A stretch of DNA of 64,000 nucleotides, from NCBI RefSeq assembly GCF_000009905.1, contig NC_006177.1, positions 3,358,595 to 3,422,594 on the forward strand, written 5' to 3'. This stretch comes from Symbiobacterium thermophilum IAM 14863. Its GTDB lineage: Bacteria; Bacillota; Sulfobacillia; Symbiobacteriales; Symbiobacteriaceae. The notes below the pieces were generated by a model that was given only the letters and a program-made list of their open reading frames with translations, was not told the origin of the DNA and ran no database searches. The position numbers and the translations under genes were made by a program. Within the stretch, counting starts at the first letter, position 1; each line of letters starts with the position of its first letter. This document shows positions 23,121 to 31,031 of this stretch, one piece after another.

Positions 23121-24902
23121 TTACTTGCTCGAGTAGTCCCGCTTGCGGGGCTGGATGTGAGTGATGTCGACCGGCTGGTAGAACAGCTCCGGCCCGTCCT
23201 CGGTGTGGCGGGCAATGGTGGTCTTCAGCCAGTTCGCGTCGTCCCGCTCCGGGAACTCGGGCTTGTAGTGCGCCCCGCGGGACTCGTTCCGGGCCAGCGC
23301 GCCCTTGGTGATGACCTCCGCCAGGACCAGCATGCCGTGGAGCCAGCGGGTGAACACAGCGGGCTGGTTGGAGTGGCTGCCGGTGTCGGGTACGCCGATC
23401 CGCTCGTACCGCTCCTTCAGCTCGGCGATCTTCACGAGCGTCTCCTGGAGCTTGGCGTTGTACCGCACCACGGTGACGTTGTCGGTCATGACCTTGCCCA
23501 GTTCGTCGGCCAGGACGTAGGGGTTTTCGGGACCGTCCATGCGCAGGATGCGCTGGTACTTGGCCTCGGCCTCCCGCACGGCCGCCTCGAAAATCGACTC
23601 GGGCAACTCCTCGGCCGGGGTGGTGTTGAGCCCCAGGACGTACTTCACGGCCGCAGGGCCGGTCACCATGCCGTCAAAGACGCAGGAGACCAGCGAGTTG
23701 GCGCCGAGCCGGTTGGCGCCGTGATGCTGGAACGAGGCCTCGCCGGCGGCGTAGAGGCCGGGGATGTTGGTCATGAAGCTCTTCGGGCTCGAGATGTCCA
23801 TGTCGTTGTTGGCCTTCTTCTCGTAGCCCGCCCAGAGGCCGCCCATGCTGTAGTGGACCCCCGGGAAGATCTTCATGGGCACCTTGGTGGGGTCGTCGCC
23901 GACGAACTTGATGTACATGTCGATGAGGTTGCCGATGCGCCGGCGCAGGGTCTCTGCCGGGATGTGGCTCACATCCAGGTAGACCATGTTCTTGCCGTCG
24001 ACGCCCAGCTTCTGGTTGACGCAGACGTCGAAGATCTCGCGCGTGGCGATGTCGCGCGGGACCAGATTGCCGTACTTGGGGTACTTCTCCTCGAGGAAAT
24101 ACCAGGGCTTGCCATCCTTGTAGGTCCAGACGCGGCCGCCCTCGCCGCGGATCGACTCCGACATGAGCCGCAGCTTGTCGTCGCCTGGGATGGCGGTGGG
24201 GTGCACCTGGATCATCTCGCCGTTGGCGTACCATGCACCCTGCTGGTAGACGATCGCGGCGGCGGAGCCGGTATTGATCACCGAGTTGGTGGACTTGCCG
24301 AAGATCATGCCGATTCCGCCCGTGGCCATGATGACCGCGTCGGCCTTGAACGCCCGGAACTCCATGGTGCGCAGGTTCTGCGCGGTGCAGCCGACCACCC
24401 GGCCCTCGTGGAGCACGAGACCGGTGAAGTCCCACCCCTCCCACTTGGTGACCTTGCCGTCCACCTCGTGGCGGCGCACCTGCTCGTCCAGGGCGTACAG
24501 CAGCTGCTGGCCGGTGGAGCCGCCGGAGAACGCGGTGCGGTGATACAGGGTGCCGCCGAAGCGCCGGAAGTCGATCAGCCCCTCCGGCGTGCGGTTGAAG
24601 GGCACACCCATCCGGTCGAAGAGGTAGATGATGCCCGGGGCCGCCTCACACATGGCCTTGACCGGCGGCTGATCGGCCAGGAAGTCGCCGCCGTAGATGG
24701 TGTCGTCAAAGTGGATCCAGGGAGAGTCACCCTCGCCCTTGGTGTTCACCGCGCCATTGATGCCCCCCTGCGCGCACACAGAGTGGGAACGCTTGACGGG
24801 GACCAGGGAGATCAGGTCGACGTGGAACCCGGCCTCGGCAGCCTTGATGACGGCCATCAGCCCGGCCAGACCGCCGCCAACGACAATGAGATTGCGTCGC
24901 AC
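23121..24902 (-). CDS. sdhA: Succinate dehydrogenase/fumarate reductase flavoprotein subunit
   Basis: A 593-residue flavoprotein that oxidises succinate or reduces fumarate. The FAD dinucleotide motif is VVGGGLAGLMAV near residue 8, and HSVCAQGGINGAVN near residue 40 includes the histidine that normally carries covalent FAD. Active-site segments include YHRTAFSGGSTGQQLLYALD, HPTAIPGDDKLRLMSESIRGEGG and GANRLGANSLVSC. The start is GTG 24902 with TAGGAGGGAA upstream. The subunit order C-A-B and a single large cytochrome b subunit resemble the B. subtilis and epsilon-proteobacterial type. The direction of catalysis in vivo cannot be read from sequence. Confidence 0.98.
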   Translation of the reverse strand: MRRNLIVVGGGLAGLMAVIKAAEAGFHVDLISLVPVKRSHSVCAQGGINGAVNTKGEGDSPWIHFDDTIYGGDFLADQPPVKAMCEAAPGIIYLFDRMGVPFNRTPEGLIDFRRFGGTLYHRTAFSGGSTGQQLLYALDEQVRRHEVDGKVTKWEGWDFTGLVLHEGRVVGCTAQNLRTMEFRAFKADAVIMATGGIGMIFGKSTNSVINTGSAAAIVYQQGAWYANGEMIQVHPTAIPGDDKLRLMSESIRGEGGRVWTYKDGKPWYFLEEKYPKYGNLVPRDIATREIFDVCVNQKLGVDGKNMVYLDVSHIPAETLRRRIGNLIDMYIKFVGDDPTKVPMKIFPGVHYSMGGLWAGYEKKANNDMDISSPKSFMTNIPGLYAAGEASFQHHGANRLGANSLVSCVFDGMVTGPAAVKYVLGLNTTPAEELPESIFEAAVREAEAKYQRILRMDGPENPYVLADELGKVMTDNVTVVRYNAKLQETLVKIAELKERYERIGVPDTGSHSNQPAVFTRWLHGMLVLAEVITKGALARNESRGAHYKPEFPERDDANWLKTTIARHTEDGPELFYQPVDITHIQPRKRDYSSK

Positions 24903-24914
24903 GACCGTTCCCTC

Positions 24915-25562
24915 CTACATCTGGAATGCGAACAGGGCGGTGAGGCCCATTGCCGAGACGAGCACGAACAGCAGGTTCGTGACCAGGCTCGAGACCCGCT
25001 GGCTGCGCGGGCCGATGGTGATCCCCCAGGTGATGAGGAAGGTGTACAGGCCGTTGGCGAAGTGGTACGCCGCGGCCACGATGCCGATCCCGTAGAGTAC
25101 CTTGGCCAGCGGGCTGGCGAAGGCCTCCGCGACGATGGTGTAACTGGGCAGGCCCGGCAGTTCCAGGTTCCCGTCATAGACGCCCAGGGCTTTCTGGACT
25201 CGGAAGTGCCAGATGTGGTACGTCACGAAGACCAGCGTCACCAGACCGGTGATGCGCTGCAGCAGGAAGGCCCAGTTCCGGCCGTAGCTGTACTGGGAGA
25301 CGTTGTGCCGGGCGTCGGCCGCGATGTAGATGCCGTAGATCGCATGGAAGTAAAGCGGCAGGAAAATGCCAAAGATCTCGATGAACAGGATAAACGGCAG
25401 CGAGTTGATGGACAGCACGACTTCGTTGTACGCCTCGGGCCCGTACATGGCCTTCGAGTTCTCGAACAGGTGGAACACCAGGAAGAGGCCCACGGGAACA
25501 ACACCGGCAAGCGAGTGAAGCCGCCGAAGCAGGAAATGATTGCGTCTCACAAACTCTCGCAT
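24915..25562 (-). CDS. sdhC: Succinate dehydrogenase cytochrome b558 subunit
   Basis: A 215-residue membrane anchor with five hydrophobic segments and several haem-ligand candidate histidines: H in LRRLHSLAGV, H in FLVFHLFENS, H in YFHAIYGIY, H in FVTYHIWHF and H in AAYHFANG. This matches the di-haem type B cytochrome b of Firmicutes SQR. ATG 25562 is preferred because AAGGAG lies about 11 bases upstream; a GTG 24 bases earlier is also in frame. First gene of the operon, with a promoter and a leader of about 117 bases. Confidence 0.95.
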   Translation of the reverse strand: MREFVRRNHFLLRRLHSLAGVVPVGLFLVFHLFENSKAMYGPEAYNEVVLSINSLPFILFIEIFGIFLPLYFHAIYGIYIAADARHNVSQYSYGRNWAFLLQRITGLVTLVFVTYHIWHFRVQKALGVYDGNLELPGLPSYTIVAEAFASPLAKVLYGIGIVAAAYHFANGLYTFLITWGITIGPRSQRVSSLVTNLLFVLVSAMGLTALFAFQM

Positions 25563-25685
25563 ACTCCCGGTACGCTCCTTCCCCACTTGCTCTTGTCAGG
25601 AAGCCTCCGTCCAATCCATACTGGACCTTGCCCCTTCGCAGGACACGTGCTAGTTCGAACGTACCACAAGCCGTAGACCGAACCC

Positions 25686-25715
25686 ATTGTAGTCCTGCGT
25701 ACAAAGTACTGTCAA
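25686..25715 (-). promoter_or_regulatory. Sigma-A promoter of the sdhCAB operon
   Basis: On the minus strand TTGACA (25710-25715) and TACAAT (25686-25691) are separated by 18 bp. This is the best sigma-A match in the window. Confidence 0.85.
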
Positions 25716-25749
25716 CGTTCTGAAAGACTATTGCTGGGAGCAATCACGG

Positions 25750-25818
25750 TTATAAGCATCGCTTATGACAGCTCCTCCTATTTGTACAATTCCGCACAAG
25801 CCTTGTGCCAAACGGGTT
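25750..25818. promoter_or_regulatory. Two short palindromes and a -10 candidate in the sdhC divergent region
   Basis: ATAAGC-ATC-GCTTAT (about 25753-25767) and GCACAAG-C-CTTGTGC (about 25794-25808) flank a possible plus-strand promoter, TTATGA (25763-25768) to TACAAT (25785-25790), 16 bp apart. They may be operators for the divergent promoters; this is inference. Confidence 0.35.
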
Positions 25819-25919
25819 TCGTCGCAAGGCCGAGGTGTGTGCACGCCCGGATTCCGGCTGCTGGGTATTTGCGGCCCTTATTTTGGTCCCTCGCGCTTCG
25901 AATAAGGGGAGGGGATGGC

Positions 25920-26621
25920 TTGTTCGACAAACTGCGCTTTTCCGTGCCGGGAGGGACGGAGCACCTGATCCCCTTTGCTCACCTCTCACGGATGCAGGAA
26001 GCGGTGGAACTCCTTGGCGCCGAGGATTTCCCTCTGCTGATGCGGCTGGGCGCGGTGGATGGTCTCCGCCTCCAGCCGGTGCGGGCCGGCGTACTTCATG
26101 ACGAGGCGTTGCGCGCCTCCCAGCGGCTGGTTGCACACCAGGTTCCCACGCTGACCTTCCACTCGCCCTCCGGCGCGGCCCTGGGCTCGCTCTTCGGCGG
26201 GCAGGGGGAGGCGGACGTCGCCGCGTCCGACAGCGCCCGCGTCTCCCTCACTCCCCGGGGCATCCGGATCGCCCTCCGCCAGTTCCCGCCCCCCGTGGGA
26301 TTCCGCTCCACCCCGGGGCTGGAGCGGGGCTGGTTCGCGTGCTTCTTCGCCTCGCTCCGCTTCGGGGAAGACGGGATCTGCGGACTCCGCACGCCAGAGA
26401 TGGGCGGCTCCGGAGCCCCCGTGCTCCTGCCGGAGCTTCCGAAGTTCCCGCCGGTGACCCGCTGGCACCGGGCATTCGTCGCCGGCCGGCCGGACGTCGC
26501 GGAGGTCCGGTTTGCGTTCACCCCGGCCCAGGACGTCTTCCGGGACGTCCTGCACGCCCTCACGGCAGCCACGCAGGAGTCGCTGCGGCTGAAGCGGGCG
26601 CTGGAGATCGAGTTGGTGTAA
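25920..26621 (+). CDS. Protein of unknown function, 233 residues
   Basis: I do not recognise this protein. The start is TTG 25920 behind AAGGGGAGGGGA. It begins LFDKLRFSVPGGTEHLIPFA, has a hydrophobic-acidic middle (ALGSLFGGQGEADVAASDSA) and a C-terminal region FTPAQDVFRDVLHALTAATQES that looks helical. There is no signal peptide or membrane helix. The codon use is normal for the window and the frame is uninterrupted, which supports a real gene. The leader forms CCCTTATT...AATAAGGG, with the right arm covering the SD, so translation could be controlled by folding. It is divergent from sdhCAB and convergent with the aminotransferase gene. Confidence 0.72.
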   Translation: MFDKLRFSVPGGTEHLIPFAHLSRMQEAVELLGAEDFPLLMRLGAVDGLRLQPVRAGVLHDEALRASQRLVAHQVPTLTFHSPSGAALGSLFGGQGEADVAASDSARVSLTPRGIRIALRQFPPPVGFRSTPGLERGWFACFFASLRFGEDGICGLRTPEMGGSGAPVLLPELPKFPPVTRWHRAFVAGRPDVAEVRFAFTPAQDVFRDVLHALTAATQESLRLKRALEIELV

Positions 26622-26663
26622 CACCCGCCGGCGAGGCCCACACCCCGCATCCCGCAGGCGCGC

Positions 26664-26703
26664 GGAAGGCGGCCCCGCCGGCGCAGCCGGAGAGCCGCCT
26701 TCC
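26664..26703. terminator. Bidirectional hairpin between two convergent genes
   Basis: GGAAGGCGGC and GCCGCCTTCC pair perfectly, with an inner CCGGC/GCCGG stem, in the 91 bp between the unknown gene and the aminotransferase gene. Confidence 0.65.
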
Positions 26704-26712
26704 ACCACCAAC

Positions 26713-27903
26713 CTAAGTAGACTGCTTGTACACCGCACGGGCAGCCGCGACCGCCGCGCCCCGCTCGCAGCGGTACCCCTGTTCCACCAGGGCCTGCTCC
26801 AGGGCGCCTAGCAAGGTGATCACCGGCGCCGGGTTGGCGTTGACGCCCATCAGCCCCACGCGCCAGACCCTGCCGGCCAGGGGGCCGAAACCGCCCGAGA
26901 TCTCGATGTTTTGCTCCAGCAGCCGGCGGCGGACCGCCAGGTCATCGATGCCCTCGGGGATGTTGATGACGTTGAGCATGGGCAGCCGCTTCCCCTTGGT
27001 GAAGAGCGTGAGCCCCATCGCCTCCAGGCCGGCGGCGAACGCCTCGTGCGCTTTGCGGTGACGGGCGTAGCGGGCCTCCAGCCCCTCCTCCAGGGCGATG
27101 CGGAGCGCCTCCCGCATGGCGTAGATCATCGTGATCGGCCCGGTGTGGTGGAACACCCGGTTGTTGGCCTTGCCGTCACCCCAATAGGCGAAGAGCAGGT
27201 TCACGTCCAGATACCATGACTGGCACTTGGACTTGCGGCCGGTGATGACCTCCATCGCCCGGGGGCTGAAGGTGACCGGCGACAGCCCGGGCGGGGCGCC
27301 CAGGCACTTCTGCGAACAGGACGCCGCCGCGTCCACGCCCCACTCGTCGACCCGGACGGGCATACCGCCCAGCGAGGTCACGCAGTCGATGGCGATCAGG
27401 GCGCCGTAGCGGTGGGCGATCTCCGCGACCGGCGCGATCTCCTGCTCCGCCCCGGTCGAGGTCTCGGCGTGCACCAGGGCGACCAGCTTCGCAGGCTTGC
27501 GCCGCAGCTCCTCCTCGAAGCGCTCGGGCGGGATCGCCTCGCCCAGGGGCGCCTCGATCACCCGCACGTTGGCCCCCGTGCGGGACGCCACGTCCGCCAT
27601 CCGCTGGCCGAAGTAGCCGATAATGCCCACCACCACGTCGTCCCCGGGTTCCAGCAGGTTGACCATCATCGCCTCGACGCCGGCCGAGCCCGTGGCCGAG
27701 ATGGGCACCGTGTGGTGATTCCGGGTCTCGTACACCTCCCGGAGCCAGCCCATGGTCTCATCCATGATCGACAGGAACGCCGGATCCAGGTGGCCGATGA
27801 CCGGCGTCGCCATCGCCCTCAGGATTCGCGGGTCCACGTTGGAAGGGCCTGGCCCCATCAGAAGCCGCTGTGGCGGGTTCAACTCTCCGAACCTGCGCTC
27901 CAA
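26713..27903 (-). CDS. Class V aminotransferase (alanine-glyoxylate / serine-pyruvate type)
   Basis: A 396-residue PLP enzyme of the alanine-glyoxylate/serine-pyruvate aminotransferase group. RLLMGPGPSNVDPRILRAM is the typical N-terminus, SATGSAGVEAMM contacts the cofactor phosphate, HAETSTGAEQEI and AIDCVTSLGG hold the ring, and K199 in SCSQKCLGAPPG is the Schiff-base lysine. It starts at TTG 27903 behind GAGGGGGG. The reaction is probably glyoxylate or pyruvate transamination with alanine or serine; a purine-catabolic (S)-ureidoglycine partner is also possible for this group. It begins 48 bp after the nuclease-family gene and is likely in the same transcript. Confidence 0.92.
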   Translation of the reverse strand: MERRFGELNPPQRLLMGPGPSNVDPRILRAMATPVIGHLDPAFLSIMDETMGWLREVYETRNHHTVPISATGSAGVEAMMVNLLEPGDDVVVGIIGYFGQRMADVASRTGANVRVIEAPLGEAIPPERFEEELRRKPAKLVALVHAETSTGAEQEIAPVAEIAHRYGALIAIDCVTSLGGMPVRVDEWGVDAAASCSQKCLGAPPGLSPVTFSPRAMEVITGRKSKCQSWYLDVNLLFAYWGDGKANNRVFHHTGPITMIYAMREALRIALEEGLEARYARHRKAHEAFAAGLEAMGLTLFTKGKRLPMLNVINIPEGIDDLAVRRRLLEQNIEISGGFGPLAGRVWRVGLMGVNANPAPVITLLGALEQALVEQGYRCERGAAVAAARAVYKQST

Positions 27904-27950
27904 TCCAGTTCCCCCCTCGGCACTGGCTGCACGTAGAGAAGGTCCGCCTG

Positions 27951-28424
27951 CTAGTGCAGGACGGGCTCCCCCTCGTCATCGCTCTCCGGCACCTGGAACC
28001 GGGCCTGCCGCTCCGACAGCTCGTGCTCGTCCAGACCGGCCTCGTCCAGCACCTTCTCCTCCGCCATGATCGGCACCTTCAGCCGCAGCGCGAGGGCCAG
28101 GGCGTCGCTCGGGCGGGCATCGATCGTCAGCTCCCGGCCGTCCGCGGTGCGCAGCTCCAGGCTGGCGAAAAACGTCCTGTCGCGGTAGTCGCAGATCACC
28201 ACCCGGGTTATCGTCGCCCCCAGGGCCTCCATCACTCGGAGGGTCAGTTCGTGGGTCAGCGGGCGGGGCGTCCGGATCCCTTCCACTTCCAGCGTGATGG
28301 CCCGGCCTTCCAGCAGACCCACTTCCATCACCAGGAGGCGCTTCAACGTCGCTGCACGCAGCACCAGGATGACGGTTGCGGTCTCCTCGATCATGGCCAC
28401 GCTCATGAGGTCCACGCTGACCAT
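27951..28424 (-). CDS. Bifunctional nuclease (BFN/DUF151) family protein
   Basis: A 157-residue single-domain protein with the BFN pattern: [26 protein letters not shown] at the start, [34 protein letters not shown] in the middle and [22 protein letters not shown] towards the end. Plant family members were described as having DNase and RNase activity; the bacterial role is not settled. ATG 28424 is chosen because GAAGGGGG lies upstream and the conserved domain starts within a few residues. Its promoter region is shared with the divergent moaD-moaE fusion. Confidence 0.88.
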   Translation of the reverse strand: MVSVDLMSVAMIEETATVILVLRAATLKRLLVMEVGLLEGRAITLEVEGIRTPRPLTHELTLRVMEALGATITRVVICDYRDRTFFASLELRTADGRELTIDARPSDALALALRLKVPIMAEEKVLDEAGLDEHELSERQARFQVPESDDEGEPVLH

Positions 28425-28505
28425 TTGGAGTGCCCCCTTCCCAAGTTCAAGTATACGCCACCCGATCCCCGCTGGAAAGCGAGGGCCCGCGCAGGAACGG
28501 CCGGG

Positions 28506-28535
28506 TGGACGGGCTCTCGGCCGCTGGTCTATACT
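28506..28535 (+). promoter_or_regulatory. Promoter of the moaD-moaE fusion gene
   Basis: TGGACG (28506-28511) and TATACT (28530-28535) are 18 bp apart, placing the start near 28542, about 32 bases before the TTG codon. This supports the chosen start. Confidence 0.6.
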
Positions 28536-28573
28536 GTAGGCAAGCATTCGCGTTCCCCGGGAGGGTTCCCAAT

Positions 28574-29275
28574 TTGGTAACGGTGAAACTCTTCGCGGCG
28601 GCGGCCGACGCCGTGGGCCGGCGTACCCTGGAGGGCGACTGGGCCGGCCGGACGACCGCGCAGCTCCTGGAGATCCTGACGCAGCAGTACCCGAACCTGG
28701 CCCGCCTCGCCCCGGTGCTCTCTGTGGCCGTCAACCGCGAGTATGCCCCCGCCGACCGGGTGCTGGCCGACGGCGACGAGGTGGCGCTCATCCCGCCGGT
28801 CAGCGGGGGGGCCGATGACCCGGAGCCTCCGCTCTTCGCCATCACCACCGAGCCCCTCTCGGCCGACGAGATCGCCGCCAGGGTCACCAACCCGCATTCC
28901 GGCGCGACGCTGGTCTTCGTCGGCACGGTTCGGGAGTGGACCCGGGGCCGGCGCACGGTCTACCTGGAGTACGAGGCCTATCCCGAGATGGCCGTGGCAC
29001 AGATGGAACAGATCGGGCGGGAGATCGCGGAGCGCTGGCCGGGTGCGCGCACCGCGATCGTGCACCGGGTGGGCAGGTTGGAGATCGGCGAGGCCAGCGT
29101 AGTCATCGCCGTGGCCACCCCCCACCGGGCGGACGCCTTCGAGGCCTGCCGGCACGCCATCGAGCGGCTGAAGCAGATCGTGCCCATCTGGAAGAAAGAG
29201 GTCTGGGAGGACGGCGAGGCCTGGGTCGGCAGCCAGATCGGTCCCGACTGGATGCATCAACCTCTCAAAGAATAA
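28574..29275 (+). CDS. Fused molybdopterin synthase, MoaD-MoaE
   Basis: A 233-residue fusion started at TTG 28574 with GGGAGG nine bases upstream. Residues 1-79 are MoaD, a ubiquitin-like sulfur carrier ending in IPPVSGG, with the di-glycine at residues 78-79. Residues 88-225 are MoaE, with [55 protein letters not shown] and the active-site lysines in [14 protein letters not shown]. Molybdopterin synthase needs a free MoaD C-terminus as thiocarboxylate. Mycobacterial MoaX is a comparable fusion that is cleaved after the di-glycine, so cleavage is expected here, but that is inference. moeA and mobB lie 26 kb away. Confidence 0.93.
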   Translation: MVTVKLFAAAADAVGRRTLEGDWAGRTTAQLLEILTQQYPNLARLAPVLSVAVNREYAPADRVLADGDEVALIPPVSGGADDPEPPLFAITTEPLSADEIAARVTNPHSGATLVFVGTVREWTRGRRTVYLEYEAYPEMAVAQMEQIGREIAERWPGARTAIVHRVGRLEIGEASVVIAVATPHRADAFEACRHAIERLKQIVPIWKKEVWEDGEAWVGSQIGPDWMHQPLKE

Positions 29276-29283
29276 GGACGAAA

Positions 29284-29319
29284 ACAGCCTGCACCTCCGG
29301 TGCAGGGTCAGGTTGAAGA
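29284..29319 (+). repeat. Left terminal inverted repeat of the IS
   Basis: It starts ACAGCCTGCACCTCCGGTGC and ends near GAAGACAAA, matching the complement of the right end with several mismatches. Confidence 0.85.
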
Positions 29320-29321
29320 CA

Positions 29322-29356
29322 AAATCCGGGTAACCCCTCGCGGGTGCCCGGATTTT
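29322..29356 (+). terminator. Hairpin just inside the IS left end
   Basis: AAAATCCGGG and CCCGGATTTT form a perfect 10-bp stem between the left end and the transposase. Such hairpins commonly shield an IS from read-through transcription. Confidence 0.7.
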
Positions 29357-29389
29357 GTTGTACAATGGCAACATAAGCAGTATCTGGCG

Positions 29390-30853
29390 GTGGTGAATGC
29401 GGTGCTTCGGGAACATGGACATGCTCAGCGCAAGTATGAGCTCGTGCTGATCGAAGACTTGGTGCCCCAAGATCATTTGCTCCGGAAGATCCAAGCGATA
29501 CTTGATACTGACTTCATCCGGGAACGCACGGCCAGGTTCTACAGCGACCGGGGGCGACCGGCCATCGATCCAGTAGTGCTGGTGAAGATGGAGCTCATCG
29601 CATACCTCTTCGGCATCCGATCGGATCGGCGTTTGGTCGAGGAGATCCGGGTCAACGTCGCCTACCGCTGGTTCTTGGGGTTGGGGCTTACCGATCCGGT
29701 CCCGCACTTCACCACGCCAGGTAAGAACTACAGCCGTCGGTGGAAGGACTCCGGCCTGTTTGAGGAACTGTTCGACCATGTCGTCAAGCAGGCCATTGAT
29801 GCCGGATACATCGATGGTCGCATGATCTTCACCGATTCCAGCCACCTGAAGGCAAACGCCAACAAGCGTCGGATTGCCAAAGAAGGTACGAAAGGCGTTA
29901 CCCTGGAGGACATCGCCAGAGCCCGGGAACGGCACCTGGCGGCTCGTCGGGCCGAACGGGAAGAGTGTGCGGCAAATGATGATACGGAGGATGGCTTACT
30001 GGCCGCAGTGAACGCTGACCGCGAGGCCCACGGGCTGAAGCCCTTGCCCGAACGCAAAGAAGACCCGCAGCCGGATCTGTCGGTTGACGAGATGACGGTC
30101 AGCCTGACGGACCCGGAAGCGGCGATGCTTCGCCGTGAGGGGAAGCCTGACGGGTTTCACTACCTGCAGCACCGCACCGTCGATGGTCGCCACGGCTTCA
30201 TCCTCGACGTGCTCGTCACGTCGGCGGCGATGACCGACGCCCAGGTTTACCCCACGTGCCTTTCCCGTGTTGACCGGCACGGGCTGAAGGTCGAGAAGGT
30301 TGGAGTCGATGCCGGGTACAACACCTTGGAGGTTCTGCACCTGCTGTCCAAGCGAGGGATTCAGGCTGCGGTAGCGCATCGCCGTCACCCTTCGCCCAAG
30401 GAACTGATGGGCAAGTGGCGCTTCAAGTATGACGCTTCACGGGATGCCTACCGCTGCCCGGCCAAGCAGTGGCTGACGTACGTCACCACCAACCGTGACG
30501 GCTACCGAGTCTACCGATCCGATGCTTCGGTTTGTGCGTCGTGTCCACTCCTTGGCCAGTGTACTCGCTCCACCACGAAGCAGAAAGTGATCCATCGCCA
30601 CCTCTACGAGCACCTGCGGGAAGAGGCGCGGGAGTTTGTGAAGACGGATGAAGGGCAGCGCCTCGCACAGCGTCGGCGGGAAACGGTAGAGCGCAGTTTT
30701 GCCGATGCCAAAGAGTTGCACGGTCTGCGGTATGCGCGATACAGAGGCCGAAAACGTGTGCAGCACCAGTGCCTGGTGTCGGCCCTGGCGCAGAACTTGA
30801 AGAAGCTGGCCCTCTTAGAGAGCCGGCGATCTTCGTATGCCTTGAGCGCCTAA
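29390..30853 (+). CDS. IS1182-family transposase
   Basis: A transposase of about 487 residues with an intact frame. The DDE triad can be placed at D in MIFTDSSHLKANANK, D in KVGVDAGYNT and E in ETVERSFADAKELHGL. The N-terminal EDLVPQDHLLRKI and FYSDRGRPAIDPVVLVKM segments, and CASCPLLGQCT before the last catalytic residue, are typical of the IS1182 group. The start is uncertain: the frame is open from within the terminal repeat, and GTG 29390, 29393 and 29402 are all possible, none with a strong SD. Codon use is slightly less GC-rich than the neighbours, consistent with transfer. The element looks functional. Confidence 0.92.
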   Translation: MVNAVLREHGHAQRKYELVLIEDLVPQDHLLRKIQAILDTDFIRERTARFYSDRGRPAIDPVVLVKMELIAYLFGIRSDRRLVEEIRVNVAYRWFLGLGLTDPVPHFTTPGKNYSRRWKDSGLFEELFDHVVKQAIDAGYIDGRMIFTDSSHLKANANKRRIAKEGTKGVTLEDIARARERHLAARRAEREECAANDDTEDGLLAAVNADREAHGLKPLPERKEDPQPDLSVDEMTVSLTDPEAAMLRREGKPDGFHYLQHRTVDGRHGFILDVLVTSAAMTDAQVYPTCLSRVDRHGLKVEKVGVDAGYNTLEVLHLLSKRGIQAAVAHRRHPSPKELMGKWRFKYDASRDAYRCPAKQWLTYVTTNRDGYRVYRSDASVCASCPLLGQCTRSTTKQKVIHRHLYEHLREEAREFVKTDEGQRLAQRRRETVERSFADAKELHGLRYARYRGRKRVQHQCLVSALAQNLKKLALLESRRSSYALSA

Positions 30854-30941
30854 GGATACCGGGAAAGACCCTCCGTTTCCCACTTCCCCAGCACCCAACT
30901 GAGGCAAATCCAGGCGAATTTCTGGAAGTACATACCAAGAA

Positions 30942-30979
30942 GCGCCTCCTGTGAGCCGCTGAGCGGCCACAAGAGGCGC
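30942..30979 (+). terminator. Terminator hairpin at the IS right end
   Basis: GCGCCTCCTGTG pairs with CACAAGAGGCGC around CCGC-TGA-GCGG, followed by CTTTGT. It ends the transposase transcript just inside the right terminal repeat. Confidence 0.75.
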
Positions 30980-30983
30980 CTTT

Positions 30984-31020
30984 GTCTGCAGCCTGAGCCT
31001 GCACCTCCGGTGCAGGCTGT
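30984..31020 (+). repeat. Right terminal inverted repeat of the IS
   Basis: It ends GCACCTCCGGTGCAGGCTGT at 31020 and is complementary to the left end. Confidence 0.85.
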
Positions 31021-31031
31021 CCGTCTGCTTG

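Larger units (their letters stand above)
29284..31020 (+). mobile_element. IS1182-like insertion sequence, 1737 bp
   Basis: The element is bounded by terminal inverted repeats that agree over about 36 bp: left end ACAGCCTGCACC..., right end (complement) ACAGCCTGCACC..., with ACAAA closing both. The central four bases of each end differ (TCCG against GGAG), and each end is itself palindromic (CCTGCACC-TCC-GGTGCAGG). It carries one transposase. The flanks are GAAA on the left and CCGT on the right, so no target duplication is evident. It sits 8 bp after the moaD-moaE stop and 11 bp after the lipoprotein stop. Confidence 0.88.

Noticed and set aside
21750-25676. A 1308-residue plus-strand frame through the Yip1-type gene and sdhBAC
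   Set aside because: It overlaps four well-supported genes, mostly antisense, with Ala/Gly/His-rich composition.
29280-31024. Target-site duplication of the IS
   Set aside because: Left flank GAAA and right flank CCGT do not match at any plausible length.
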